64,000 bases of DNA from Chenopodium formosanum (Eukaryota; Streptophyta; Magnoliopsida; Caryophyllales; Amaranthaceae): NCBI GenBank assembly GCA_024500155.1, contig CM044880.1:13350879-13414878 (forward strand), read 5' to 3'. The stretch's first letter is position 1. The number at the start of each line of letters is the position of its first letter. This document shows positions 11,122 through 22,600 of the stretch, in pieces. Made by a program: the position numbers and the translations under genes. A model generated the notes under the pieces. The model had not been told where the DNA came from. It searched no databases and saw only the letters and a list, made by a program, of their open reading frames with translations.

Positions 11122-12440
11122 TGTTGGGGTTTGGTGAGTCTGACTCACCGCGGAAACAACCCCGACCCAAGGAAACACTCATAATTAATAAAACCATAAA
11201 GCATAAATAAATAAACACAAGAAAAAGGAAGAACGAATCATACCCTTGAAGCGAGCTTCGCCCTCTCAAAACGGGCTCTTACTTGAAAGCCTTGAGCACC
11301 GCAAATGCCGTGCCTCCAACGGTATCCACCCACAAAGGACGAACACGACTTTTTAGGTCCGCTACCTTGGAGTTAGCAAGGTCCGACCAAAACCCAAGTG
11401 TTAATGGAGTTTAAGAGTTTTTCCAAAATATGGAATGCTCTTTCTAACTCCCACTCAAGCACTTTACTCCAAATCCCAAGGTTGGTATTTATAAAGGAAA
11501 GTATGAGTGAGAATTTCTATCCCATCAATGTGGGATCATGAAATTCCACAAATTAATTTAAAGCTAAATTAAATTAAAATTGCACACTAATAATAAATCT
11601 ACAAGTGGCATTACCATGTGAAATGGGTTGGTGAGGACCACATGGAGAGTATGGGACCATACTTGCTCCCCACTCTATACTCTCCTTGTGCCACATGTCC
11701 TTACCCACTTGCTCCCATATTCCTCAAGTTTCCCCATAGTGACCGGCCCTATGGCCCAGCCACGAGCCCAGCCCCGCACCAAGATGCGAGTTGCTGTTGT
11801 GCGCGCAAGACACGCACTTGGTGCGGGCTTGCTGCTGTGCGTGGCTGCTAGTGCGTGCGCTGTTAGCACGCCTAGCTTGCGGCAGCTAGCTGCTGCACGA
11901 ACCACGTGCACGCGGGTGCTAGCTGCTGCTGTGCGTGGCTGCTAGCACGGTGCGCTAGCACGCACCTAGCCAGCCATGCTAGGCTCGGCTTGGTGCGCTT
12001 GCTAGCCACCTATGCTTGGACATTTTTGCCCCAAGCATTCGGATGCTCGGGGCATTCCGATGCTAGGGGTATTTTGGGAATATGGTCGATTTATTATTAT
12101 TTTGCGCGTCTCGTCTTTTTATTATTTTTGACTCGACTTCCTACGATCGGTTTCGACGCTCCAAGCTCGAATTACCGACGTCTAAATATTTAACACTCGG
12201 GCGACGAATTAATTTCTTCTGAATTAATTCGTTGAGTCGGTTCGTATATTTTTCTTGGGTGTGACCCGAAGGGTTCAGTCAAGATTAAGCTGTAATATTA
12301 ATTATATTAATAATACTGATCGGAAGCAGCCTCCACCCAGGCATTCTGATCACTTGACCTTACTGAATATATTAGCTTTCTAATAATTCTGAACCCGCTA
12401 TCAGAATAATACACTTGTTCGAAGGACACCATTCCTTTCA
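11122..12440 (-). repeat. 3' LTR of copia B (1319 bp)
   Basis: Read on the plus strand it begins TGTTGGGGTTTGG and ends CATTCCTTTCA, i.e. TGAAAGG...CCCCAACA in element orientation. It is almost collinear with the solo LTR at 18326-19654. It contains a GC-rich stretch of CTAGCTGCTGCTGTGCGTGG-like repeats (about 11780-11990); the open frames over 11618-12193 come from this and are not genes. Confidence 0.9.
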
Positions 12441-12452
12441 ATCTCCCACTTG
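12441..12452 (-). promoter_or_regulatory. Polypurine tract of copia B
   Basis: On the minus strand AAGTGGGAGAT directly precedes the TGAAAGG LTR start, the expected position of the plus-strand DNA primer. The following 12453-13313 is untranslated element sequence without a recognisable gene. Confidence 0.7.
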
Positions 12453-13313
12453 TCCTTCTGGACAAGTGTGCATTTAGTGTATAGCCCCTTTCCTATGTCT
12501 CTTCATGTATCTTCATGAACTACAGAGTAAGATTACTCGTCATCTCTGTTACGTTTAAAAGTGTTTCTCGAAATCCGAGTTTGACTGTCAATAAGCAGAT
12601 GATTTCTAAAATCCATCTGAGCACGACCATGCATTTTCACAGTCTCGCTCTTCGAGAGGTCTTGTAAACAACAAGACATGTTCCCTATTGTTAGTAGAGG
12701 GACATTTCCAGTCTTGTAATGTAGCTTCTCTTACTAAGAGGACCTAGTCGCCCGATATCTGTCGTTATTATCCCCAGTTACGGCAGACGTTTGGCGGATA
12801 CCAAAGCAGACTAGTACTCAAACAAGAGACCTCCCACTACTCATGGTCAAGGAAAAGAGTTCCGATAGTAATAATGAGAAAAATACTTATGACGATTTTT
12901 AAATCTCTTAAAGTATTCTCATAGGTCGATCCAGTATGGTTCTAAACCAATACCTGTGCAAATGATTTATATCCTCATAGCACAAGAAACGGTGCTATAA
13001 ATCATACTACACACTAATCTCTAAGTCATTAATCGTCCACAAAAATATGACCTTGATTAGGGGTAGTTTTCGATTAAAATATTCAATATTCACTTAATAG
13101 GTGTTTCTTTATCCAAGCCATTGACTTGACACCCTATTTTGAATATTTATTAAAATCGAATGGACTCATTATTTAATTCTAAACCACAATTAAATAGAGA
13201 CGGAGTGATTTAAATTGCATGAAAAATTTAATTACTCCAAAAACTGAATGGTTCATCATAGTGCTTTACATTAACATTGTCCAAAATTTAATTAAAACAC
13301 TATAATATGGAAA

Positions 13314-15143
13314 TCAAAGCCAGTTCGCGACATGCTTGATTCCCATTGCCTCAATGTGTTTGTTGTGCTTCACTTGAGACAAGGGTTTAGTAAGTGGATC
13401 GACTACATTGTCATCCGTTCCCACTTTGCAAATTCTGATTTCACCCTCTGTCTTCCATTCTCGAATCATGTGAAATCGCCTCTTGACATGTTTGACCTTT
13501 TGATGTTCTCGTGGCTCTCTAGACTGAGCAATAGCTCCATTTTTGTCACAATAAAGGTCTATTGGACCCTTGATGGAGAGTACAACACCAAGTTCATCAA
13601 TGAACTTGCGAATCCAAACTGCCTCCTTGGCTGCCACAGACACTGCCAAGTACTCGACTTCAGTTGTAGAATCAGCGGTTGTGCTTTACTTTGCACTCTT
13701 CCAACTAAACGCTCCTCCATCGAGACAAAATATGTATCCGGATTGTGACTTGGAGTCGTCTCTGTCTGTCTGGAAGCTTGCGTCGGTATATCCCTCAACA
13801 ACCAATTCATCTTTACCGCCATAGATCAGGAATTTATCCTTGTTCCTTTTCAGGTAATTCAGAATATTCTTGGCCGCAGTCCAATGCTCCTCTCCTGGGT
13901 CTGATTGGTATCGGCTCGTAGCACTCAAGGCATACGATACATCCAGCCTAGTACATATCATGGCATACATGATCGATCCAATAAGCGAAGCATATGGAAT
14001 ACGACTCATCCTTTCTCGCTCATCAGGTGTCTTTGGACACTGCTTCTTGCTTAAGGTTATGCCATGTGACATGGGTAGGTGCCCTCTCTTGGCTCCTTCC
14101 ATTTGGAATCGAGCTAGTACGTTATCGATGTAAGTACTTTGACTTATTCCTATCATCCTCTTTGATCTATCCCTATAGATCTTGATGCCTAGTATGTACT
14201 GAGTCTCTCCCAAGTCTTTCATTGAAAAACATTTCCCGAGCCAAGCCTTTACAGACTCTAACAACAGAATGCTATTTCCAATGAGCAAAATGTCATCGAC
14301 ATATAAGACTAGGAAGGCGATGTCACTCCCACTGACCTTCTTGTAAACACAAGACTCATCTGGATTCTTGATAAAACCAAACTTACTGATGGCTTCATCA
14401 AATCGCAGATTCCAACTTCTGCTTGCTTGCTTTAATCCATAAATGGACTTCTTAAGCTTGCATATCTTCTTAGGATTGTTCTGGTCGACAAAACCTTCAG
14501 GCTGTGTCATGTACACAGTTTCTTCCAAAATTCCATTGAGGAAGGCGGTTTTGACGTCCATCTGCCATATTTCATAATTGTAATATGCAGCAATCGCTAG
14601 AAGAATTCGAACGGACTTAAGCATAGCTACTGGAGAAAAGGTTTTATCATAATCAACGCCATGAATTTGGCTGTAACCTTTTGCTACCAGCCTTGCTTTG
14701 TAAATGAATACATTTCCATCTTTGTCGGTTTTCATCTTGAAAATCCATTTACATTCGATAGGTGTGTAACCTACGGGTAAATCAACCAAGTCCCATACTT
14801 GAATTTCAAACATGGAGTCCATTTCGGATATTATGGCCTCTTGCCATTTTGCAGATTTGGGGCTCGTCATAGCTTGCTTGTAGGTTGCCGGCTCATCTCC
14901 ATCCACTACTAGGATGTCTTGATCTTCGGTTAATACAACACCGAGATATTTGTCAGGTTGAGATCTTGGCCGAGTTGACCTACGTAGGGTAATGGACTGA
15001 GCATTTGCATTGTCGGTTTGACTTTGCATATTTTGACTTTGACCAATGTCAACAGATGCTTCGTGAGCACTTTGATTGTCAACTTGTCCTTGTTGCTCGT
15101 CCTCTCGAACTTCGTCGAGTTCGATTTTCCTCCCACTTGTCAT
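13314..15143 (-). pseudogene. Copia B reverse transcriptase and RNase H
   Basis: 15143-13686 has the copia RT core: CKWIFKMKTDKDGN, IWQMDVKTAFLNGILEE, KSIYGLKQASRSWN, the intact catalytic LYVDDILLIG box and a strong RNase H start (VEGYTDASFQTDRDD). The rest of RNase H lies in another frame (13649-13314), including LYCDKNGAIAQS, HQKVKHVKRRFHMIRE and DPLTKPL, so there is a frameshift near 13686. The upstream linker (15143 to about 14950) is acidic and Ser/Gln-rich, as usual between integrase and RT. Plus-strand open frames over this span are shadows. Confidence 0.9.
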
Positions 15144-15998
15144 TTTGGAGACTCCTTCTCCAAAAAGACACCATCACGAGCAACAAACACTTTGTTCTCA
15201 GATTTGTTGTAGAAGTACTACCCTTTGGTTTCTTTTGGATAACCCACAAAGTAAACCTTGTCTGATTTCGGATGAAGTTTGTCAGAAATGAGTTTCTTGA
15301 CATATTCTTCGCATCCCTAAATCTTGAGAAAAGACAACCTTGGAGGTTTATTTGTCCATAATTCATATGGAGTCTTTTCCACTGCCTCTGACGGAGCACG
15401 ATTAAGTGTAAGTGCCGCAGTTAAAAGTGCATGTCCCTAGAAAGAGATAGGAAGTTCACTAAGACCCATAGTCGATCGGACCATGTCTAACAGGGTTCGA
15501 TTCCTCCTTTCATATACTCCATTCCATTGAGGAGTTCTCGGAGGTGTCAACTCTGAAAGTATTCCATGTTCTTTCAGATGGTCATCGAATTCTTGGCTTC
15601 AAATATTCGCCACCTCGATCCGATCGAAGCCCTTTGATTTTCTTGCCGAGTTGGTTTTCAACTTCGTTATGAAATTCCTTGAATTTATCAAACGATTCAG
15701 ATTTGTGCGACATTAGATAGACATAACCATATCTACTATAGTCGTCCGTGAAGGTTATGAAATACCGATAACCACTCCTTGCGAGTGTACTCATTGGCCC
15801 ACATACATCGGTGTGTATTAGTCCTAACAAGTCACCGGCCCTTTCTCCCAACTTGGAGAATGGTTGCTTTATCATCTTGCCTAATAAACATCCTTCGCAA
15901 TTCTCAAAGGATTCTAAATCAAATGAGTCAAGAATACCTTCTTGAAGAAGCTTCTTGATGCGTTTGATGTTAATGTGGCCAAGACGACAATGCCACAA
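15144..15998 (-). pseudogene. Copia B integrase, frame-broken
   Basis: 15998-15582 encodes the zinc-binding region (MWHCRLGHINIKRIKKL, CEGCLLGKM) and the core start with the first Asp (IHTDVCGPM) and second Asp (GLRSDRGGEY). Just after this the frame breaks near 15590; the remainder (the Glu region and ELWTNKPPRL-like C-terminal part) lies in other frames down to 15144, interrupted by stops. This order and spacing are typical of copia integrase. Confidence 0.8.
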
Positions 15999-16050
15999 GT
16001 AAGTTTGACTAGACGGTGTAGTCTTAGCTTTCTTTGCAGGATTATTAACG

Positions 16051-17288
16051 TTATAATTTTTTTTTGTCTAGAGATAACACATAAAGACCATTTTCTGAAT
16101 GTGCCGTACCATATAAAACATTATCGAGATAAAATGAACATGATTGGTCCTTAACTCGAAATTCAAAACCTTTGGCGTCCAACGCAGAAATTGAAATGAT
16201 GTTTTTGGTAATGTTGGGAACACAATAAACATTGTCAAGTTCAAAAACTAGCCCCATGGGCAAAGACAAACTAAGAGATCTTACGGATATAGCACCAATC
16301 CTTGCTCCATTTCCTACCCAGAGCTCGATCTCTCCCTTCGCTAGCCTCCTAGTGTTCCTTAGTGCCTGTGAATCAGAACAAAGGTGTGAGCCACATCCGG
16401 TATCTAATACCCATGAAGCCGAGCTAGTGAAGTTAAAGTCTATAACGTAAATACCTGATGTAGAAGCAACGGTTCCGTTCTTCTTATCTTCCTTGAATTT
16501 GAGGCAGTCTCTCTTCCAATGTCCCTTCTTCTTACAATAGAAGCATTCGGAATCAGACTTAGAAGATGCTACCTTTTCCTCCTTGTTGTCTTTGGTAGCT
16601 TTCGGCTTAAGCAGAAAGTTCTTCTTTCCTTTCCCCTTGAAGCCCTTCTTCTTTTTGCCCGCCCTTTTGAATGGCTTGCCCTTCTTAATCATTAGCATAT
16701 CATGCCTTCCCTCATCCTTGAGCGTCTGCTCAGCTTGCTTCAACATCCCATGAAGCTCGGTGAGGGTTTTCTCCATGCTATGCATGTTGTAGTTCACCTT
16801 GAACTGGTCATAGCCTTTGTGAAGGGAATGGAGAATGATGTCAATAGCCATTTCAGTTGAATACCCCGCATCAAGCCTTCCCATGTTCTCAAATAATCCA
16901 ATCATTTTGAGCACATATGGGCTAACTGGCTCTCCTTTCTTGAGCTTAGTCTCAAGGATCTTCCTATGGGTTTCAAACCTTTCAGTTCGAGCCTGTTCTT
17001 GAAACATATTCTGTAACTCAGAAATGATCTCATAGGCCGATTCCTTCTCGAAGAAGGTTTTCTGAAGTTCAGGAGACATAGTGGCTAGCATTACGCATTT
17101 GACATCCTGATCGGCTACTTGCCATCCGTTAAGACCTCGCGCATTTCCTCATCAAGGACATACTCTTTCTGTTCTTGCATAAGAACGATGCGCAAATTCC
17201 TTTGCCAATCAAGGAAATTGGTACCACTCAACTTCTCCTTGTCGAGAATTGAGCGTAATGAAAATTGGTTGTTTGAGGTTGAAGACAT
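16051..17288 (-). pseudogene. Copia B Gag and protease
   Basis: The likely start ATG is at 17288 (MSSTSNNQFSLRSILD), the usual opening of this plant copia Gag type. A one-base shift near 17120-17140 breaks the first 55 residues from the long frame 17091-16051. That frame contains the UBN2-type Gag body (FETHRKILETKLKKGE), a Lys-rich stretch, a CCHC knuckle CFYCKKKGHWKRDC and the protease motif VLDTGCGSHLC. The frame stops at 16051, shortly before the integrase frame. Confidence 0.85.
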
Positions 17289-18109
17289 GATTCTACAATT
17301 GAAAGAATTTTAATGAAAAACCATTCAAAATTACTTAAATAAGATTGAATTTTATTCATGCAAATTTTCAATACTTATTTAGCGTCTTATTTACACGTAA
17401 AATTGTCCCTATTTTGCTAAAATAAGGCAATTCCAAGATCCGAAGAAACAAAGAGTGGTTAAGCATGCTTTGGCTTGTCTTAACACTCAATCTTCTAGGG
17501 TAAGCATTGCCTTGCTAATGGCTCTAAGCCACTCTTGGTTAGACAATCTTCGCATCTAATGCATCTTTGACAATGTATCTCTTTTGCCACGGTATGTGAG
17601 GACTCCTCACTCATACCGATGAGTTAAACCAAAACCAACGTGCACACCCGGTGTGCCTTATGAGCCTTGGAGAAGTGATGGCACCTCGCTTTGGCGTAGC
17701 CTACCATCACCCTCGTTCAGTTGGTAAGTGTTGTTTTGGAAAGGCAAGTTTGACTCAATATTATTAGGGACCTAGGAATTCTATGTTGGTTGATTTAAGT
17801 GAACTTAACTAATCATCGCAACATAAAGAAAACCTAAACATGCATCTAACGAATAATTCACATGTATATAAGCATAAAATATAAAGCGAAATTATAGATG
17901 CATATTGGCAACTAGCATGACCCCTTGAATTCTTCAAATCTTCAAAAGGTCTTCATTTGCAATTCAAGGCTTTGTCTTCCAAGATACGCCGTCTTCAAGA
18001 CTTAACCAAACTATGCAAATACCAGTGTCTACGACTAGGAATATTGCTTATTTTGCCGTTTTATTTTTTAATTAATTTTGTTTATTTTAATTAAAATTTT
18101 GGTTAAGCG
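17289..18109 (-). other. Leader region of copia B
   Basis: This is non-coding sequence upstream of the gag ATG. No convincing tRNA primer site is seen; the only TGGTAT on the minus strand, near 18028, is followed by TTGCATAG and does not match initiator-Met. The AT-rich end (about 18050-18105) meets satellite DNA at 18110. Confidence 0.5.
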
Positions 18110-18325
18110 ACGGTTAAAATTACAAAATTGAAGGCTATAATGCACCCTTTTTTAGGAAATTTTGAGGTTTCGAGGCACGGTGGAAAAAAGCCTTAAAACC
18201 CTAAGGGACACATTTCAAGGTCATATAATTCCGTTTGAAACCATATATGATCATTATATGTTATCATAAACGGACGTGGTAGGCTTGAGTTTACGAAATC
18301 ACTGCAAGTTATGAATGGGTAAAAT
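18110..18325 (+). repeat. Satellite fragment duplicated from 10906-11121
   Basis: Its 216 bp have the same length, end points and private variants as 10906-11121, ending in the same AAAAT next to an LTR start. It is therefore a copy of that very satellite fragment rather than a random unit of the array. Confidence 0.85.
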
Positions 18326-19654
18326 TGTTGGGGTTTGGTGAGCTCGACTCACCGCGGAAACAACCCCGACCCAAGGAACCACTCGTAATTAATAAAACCA
18401 TAAAGCATAAAAAATTAAACACAAGAAAAAGGAAGAACAAATCATACCCTTGAAGCGAGCTTCGCCCTCTCAAAACGGGCTCTTACTTGAAAGCCTTGAG
18501 CACCGCAAATGTCGTGCCTCCAACGGTATCCACCCCCAAAGGACGAACACGACTTTTTTGGTCCGCTACCTTGGAGTTAGCAAGGTCCGACCAAAACCCA
18601 AGTGTTAATGGAGTTTAAGAGTTTTTCCAAAATATGGAATGCTCTTTCTAACTCCCACTCAAGCACTTTACTCCAAATCCCAAGGTTGGTATTTATAGAG
18701 GAAAATATGAGTGGGAATTTCTATCCCATCAATGTGGGATCATGAAATTCCACAAATTAATTTAAAGCTAAATTAAATTAAAATTGCAAACTAATAATAA
18801 ATCTACAAGTGGCATTACCATGTGAAATGGGTAGGTGAGGACCACATGGAGAGTAGGAGACCATACTTGCTCCCCACTCAATACTCTCCTTGTGCCACAT
18901 GTCCTTACCCACTTGCTCCCATATTCCTCAAGCTTCCCTATAGTGACCGGCCCTATGGCCCAGCCACGAGCCCAGCCCAAGCCTAGCCCCTCACCAAGAT
19001 GCGGGCTGCTGCTGTGCGCGCAAGCCACACACTTGGTGTGGGCTTGCTTCTGTGCGTGGCTACTAGTGCGTGCGCTGCTAGCACGCCTAGCTTGCGGCAG
19101 CTAGCTGCTGCACGCACCACGTGCACGCGGCTGCTAGCTGCTTCTGTGCGTGGCTGCTAGCACGGTGCGCTAGCACCCACCTAGCCAGCCTTGCTAGGCT
19201 TGGCTTGGTGCGCTTACTAGCCACATATGCTTGGACATTTTTGCCCCTATAATTCGGATGCTCGGGGCATTCCGATGCTAGGGGTATTTTGGGAATATGG
19301 TCGATTTATTATTTTTTTGCGCGTCTCGTCTTTTTATTATTTTTGACTCGACTTCCGACGATCGGTTTCGACGCTCCAAGCTCGAATTACCGACGTCTAA
19401 ATATTTAACACTCGGGCGACGAATTAATTTCTTCTGAATTAATTCGTCGAGTTGGTTCGTATATTTTTCTTGGGTGTGACCCGAAGGGTTCAGTCAAGAT
19501 TAGCTGTAATATTAATTATATTAATATTACTGATCGGAAGCGGCCTCCACCCAAGCATTCCGATCACTTGACCTTACTGAATATATTAGCTTTCTAATAA
19601 TTCTGAACCCGTTATCAGAATAATACACTTGTTCGAAAGACACCATTCCTTTCA
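18326..19654 (-). mobile_element. Solo LTR of the copia B family (1329 bp)
   Basis: It has the same ends as the LTR at 11122-12440 (TGTTGGGG...CTTTCA on the plus strand). It is flanked by a perfect 5-bp duplication AAAAT (18321-18325 and 19655-19659) in satellite DNA. There is no primer site next to it, so it is a solo LTR and not the missing 5' LTR of the neighbouring element. The open frames over 18768-19104 reflect the GC-rich repeat inside. Confidence 0.85.
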
Positions 19655-22600
19655 AAAATGATTGTTGAATGGGATATTGGATGGTTCCACGACTCAATTG
19701 GACTCTCGGAGGGTATTAGGGACCAAGGTAAACATCTTGGTAATTTTTATTTTTGGGCGAAAAAAGGTCAAAAAGTTACAAAATTAAAGGCATCAGCGCT
19801 TTTAAAGGAAATATAGAGATTTAGGGGCCTGAGGCAAAAAGCCTTGAGACCCTAAGGGATACATCTCGGGGTCATATAATGCTGTTTGAAACCATATATT
19901 ATAATTATATGTTGTCATAAACGTCCGTGGTAGGCTTAAGTTTACAAAATCAGTGCAAGTTGCGAACGCGAAAAATGACCATTTAAGGGCATATTGGTTG
20001 GTTCCATCGACCCAATTGGACTTTTGGGGAGTATTAGGGACCATGGTAAACATCTCAGCAATTTTTATTTCCGGGCGAAAAAAGGTGAAAAAAGTACAAT
20101 ATTAAAGGCTATATAATCCACGCTTTTTTAATAAATTTTGAGGTTTCTGGGCCGGTGGTGTAAAGCCTTGAGACCCTAAGGGATACATTTCGGGGTCATA
20201 TAAGGCCGTTTCAAACCTTATATGATCATTATATATTGTCATAAACGTCCATGGTAGGCTTGAGTTTACGAAATCAATACAAGTTGTTAACGTGTAAAAT
20301 GATCGTTTAAGGGCATATTGGACGGTTCCACCGGCAAAATTTGACTCCTGAAGGATATTAGGGACTATGGTAAACATCTCGGAAATTTTATTTCCGGACG
20401 AAAAAAGGTCTTAAAAATATAAAATTGAAGGCTATAACCCACGCTTTTTAGGGAATTTTGAGGTTTCGGGTCTTGAAGGTGAAGAGCCTTGAGACTCTAA
20501 AGGATACTATCAGGGTCATATAATGCCATGATCATAATATGTTGTCATAAACGTCCATGGTAGGCTTGAGACTACGAAATCACTACAAGTTGTGAACAGG
20601 TAAAATGACCGTTTAAGGGCATATTGTATGGTTTCAGCAACCCAATTGGACACTTGGAGGATATTGGGAATAATGGTAAACATCTTGGTAATTTTTATTT
20701 CCGGGCCAAAAAATGTAAGAAATTATAAAATTGAAGGCTACAATCCACGCTTCTTTAGGAAATTTTGAGGTTTAAGGGGGCTGTGGAGAAAAGCCTTGAG
20801 TCCCTAAGGGATACATCTCGGGGTCATATAAAGCCGTTTGAAACCATATATGATCATCATATTTTGTCATAAAGGTTCGTGGTAGGCTTGAGTTTCCAAA
20901 ATCACTGCAAGTTGCGAAAGCGTAAAATGACCGTTTAAGAGCATATTGGTTGGTTCCACAGACCCAATTGGACTTCTGGAGGGTATTAGGGATCATTGTA
21001 AACATCTCAGTAATTTTTATTTCCCGGGGAAAAAAGGTCAAAAAATTACAATATTGAATGCTGTAATCCACGCTTTTTTAGGAATTTTGAGGTTTTTGGG
21101 CCTGTGGCGTAAAGCCTTGAGACCCTAAGAGATATATTTCAGGGTCATATATTGTCGTTTCAAACCATATATGGTCATTATATGTTGTCATAAACGTCCG
21201 TGGTCGACTTGAATTTACGAAATCACTACAAGTTGTGAATGGGTAAAATGATCGTTTAAAGGGATATTGGATGGTTCCATCGACCAAATTTGAGGACGAT
21301 ATTAGGGACTATGTTAAACATCTCGGCAATTGTTATTTCCTGGCAAAAAAAGGTCTTAAAATTACAAAATTGAAGGCTATAATCCACGCTTTTTTTAGGA
21401 ATTTTGAGGTTTCGTGTCCCGATGGCGAAAAGCCTTGAGACCCTATGGGATACATCTTAAGGTCATATAATTCCGTTTGAAACCACATATGATCATTATA
21501 TTTTCTCATAAACGTCCGTAGTAGGCTTGATTTTACGAAATCACTACAAGTTGTGAACGGAAAATGACTGTTTAAGGACATATTGTATGGTTCCACCAAT
21601 CCAATTGGACTCTCGGGGGATATTGGGAACAATGGTAAACATCTTGGTAATTTTTATTTTCGGGCGAAAAAATGTTAAAAAATTATAAAATTGAAGGCTA
21701 TAATGCACGCTTTTTTAAGAAATTTTGAGGTTTAGGAGCCTGTGGAGAAAAGCCTTGAGACCTTAAGGGATACATCTCGGGGTCATTTAATGCCGTTTGA
21801 AACCATATATGATCATTATATGTTGTCATAAACGTCCGTGGTAGACTTGAGTTTCCAAAGTCACCGCAAGTTGCAAACGGGTAAAATGATCGTTTAAGGG
21901 CATATTGGTTGGTTACACCGACCCAATTGGACTATTGGAGGGTATTAGGGACCATGGTAAACATCTCAGCAATTGTTTTTCACGGGGGAATAAATTAAAG
22001 GTTAAAAAATTACAATATTGAAAGCTAAAATCCACGCTTTTTTAGGAAATTTTGAGGTTTTAAGGCCTGGGTAGTAAAGCCTTGAGACCCTAAGGGATGT
22101 ATTCGGGGTCATATAATGGCGTTTGAAACCATATATGATCATTATATGTTGACATAAATGTCTGTGGTAGGCTTAAGTTTACGAAATCACTACGAGTTGT
22201 GAATAGGTAAAATGACCGTTTAAGGGCATATTGTTGGTTTCACCGACCAAATATGACTCTAGGAGGATATTATGGACTATGGAAAACATCTCGGCAATTT
22301 TTATTTCAGTGCGAAAAAATAGTCTAAAAAATACAAAATTGAAGGCTATAATCCATGCTTTTTGAGGTTTCCGGTCCCGGTGGCGAAAAGCCTTGAGACC
22401 CTAAGGCATACAAAATAGGATCATATAATGCCGTTTGAAACCACATATGATCTTAATATGTTGTCATAAACGTCCGTGGTAGGCTTGAGTTTACGAAATC
22501 ACTGCAACTTGTGAACGAGTAAAATGACTGATTAAGGGCATATTGTATGGTTCCACCAACCTACTTGGACTCTCGGAGGATATTGGGAACAATGGTAAAC

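Larger units (their letters stand above)
11122..18109 (-). mobile_element. Ty1/copia element B, lacking a 5' LTR
   Basis: Minus-strand order is leader (18109-17289), gag-protease (17288-16051), integrase (about 15998-15144), RT-RNase H (15143-13314), an untranslated stretch (13313-12453), polypurine tract (about 12452-12441) and 3' LTR (12440-11122). At the 5' side the leader runs directly into satellite DNA at about 18110. There is no LTR or clear tRNA primer site at the junction, so the element is 5'-truncated or was rearranged. Coding regions carry frameshifts and stops. Confidence 0.85.

Noticed and set aside
11618..12193. Overlapping open frames in both directions in the copia B LTR (and 18768-19104 in its copy)
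   Set aside because: They translate GCTAGCTGCTGC-type repeats within an LTR and are not conserved between the two LTRs.
18326..19654. Solo LTR read as the missing 5' LTR of copia B
   Set aside because: It is separated from the leader by 216 bp of satellite and carries its own TSD on both sides.
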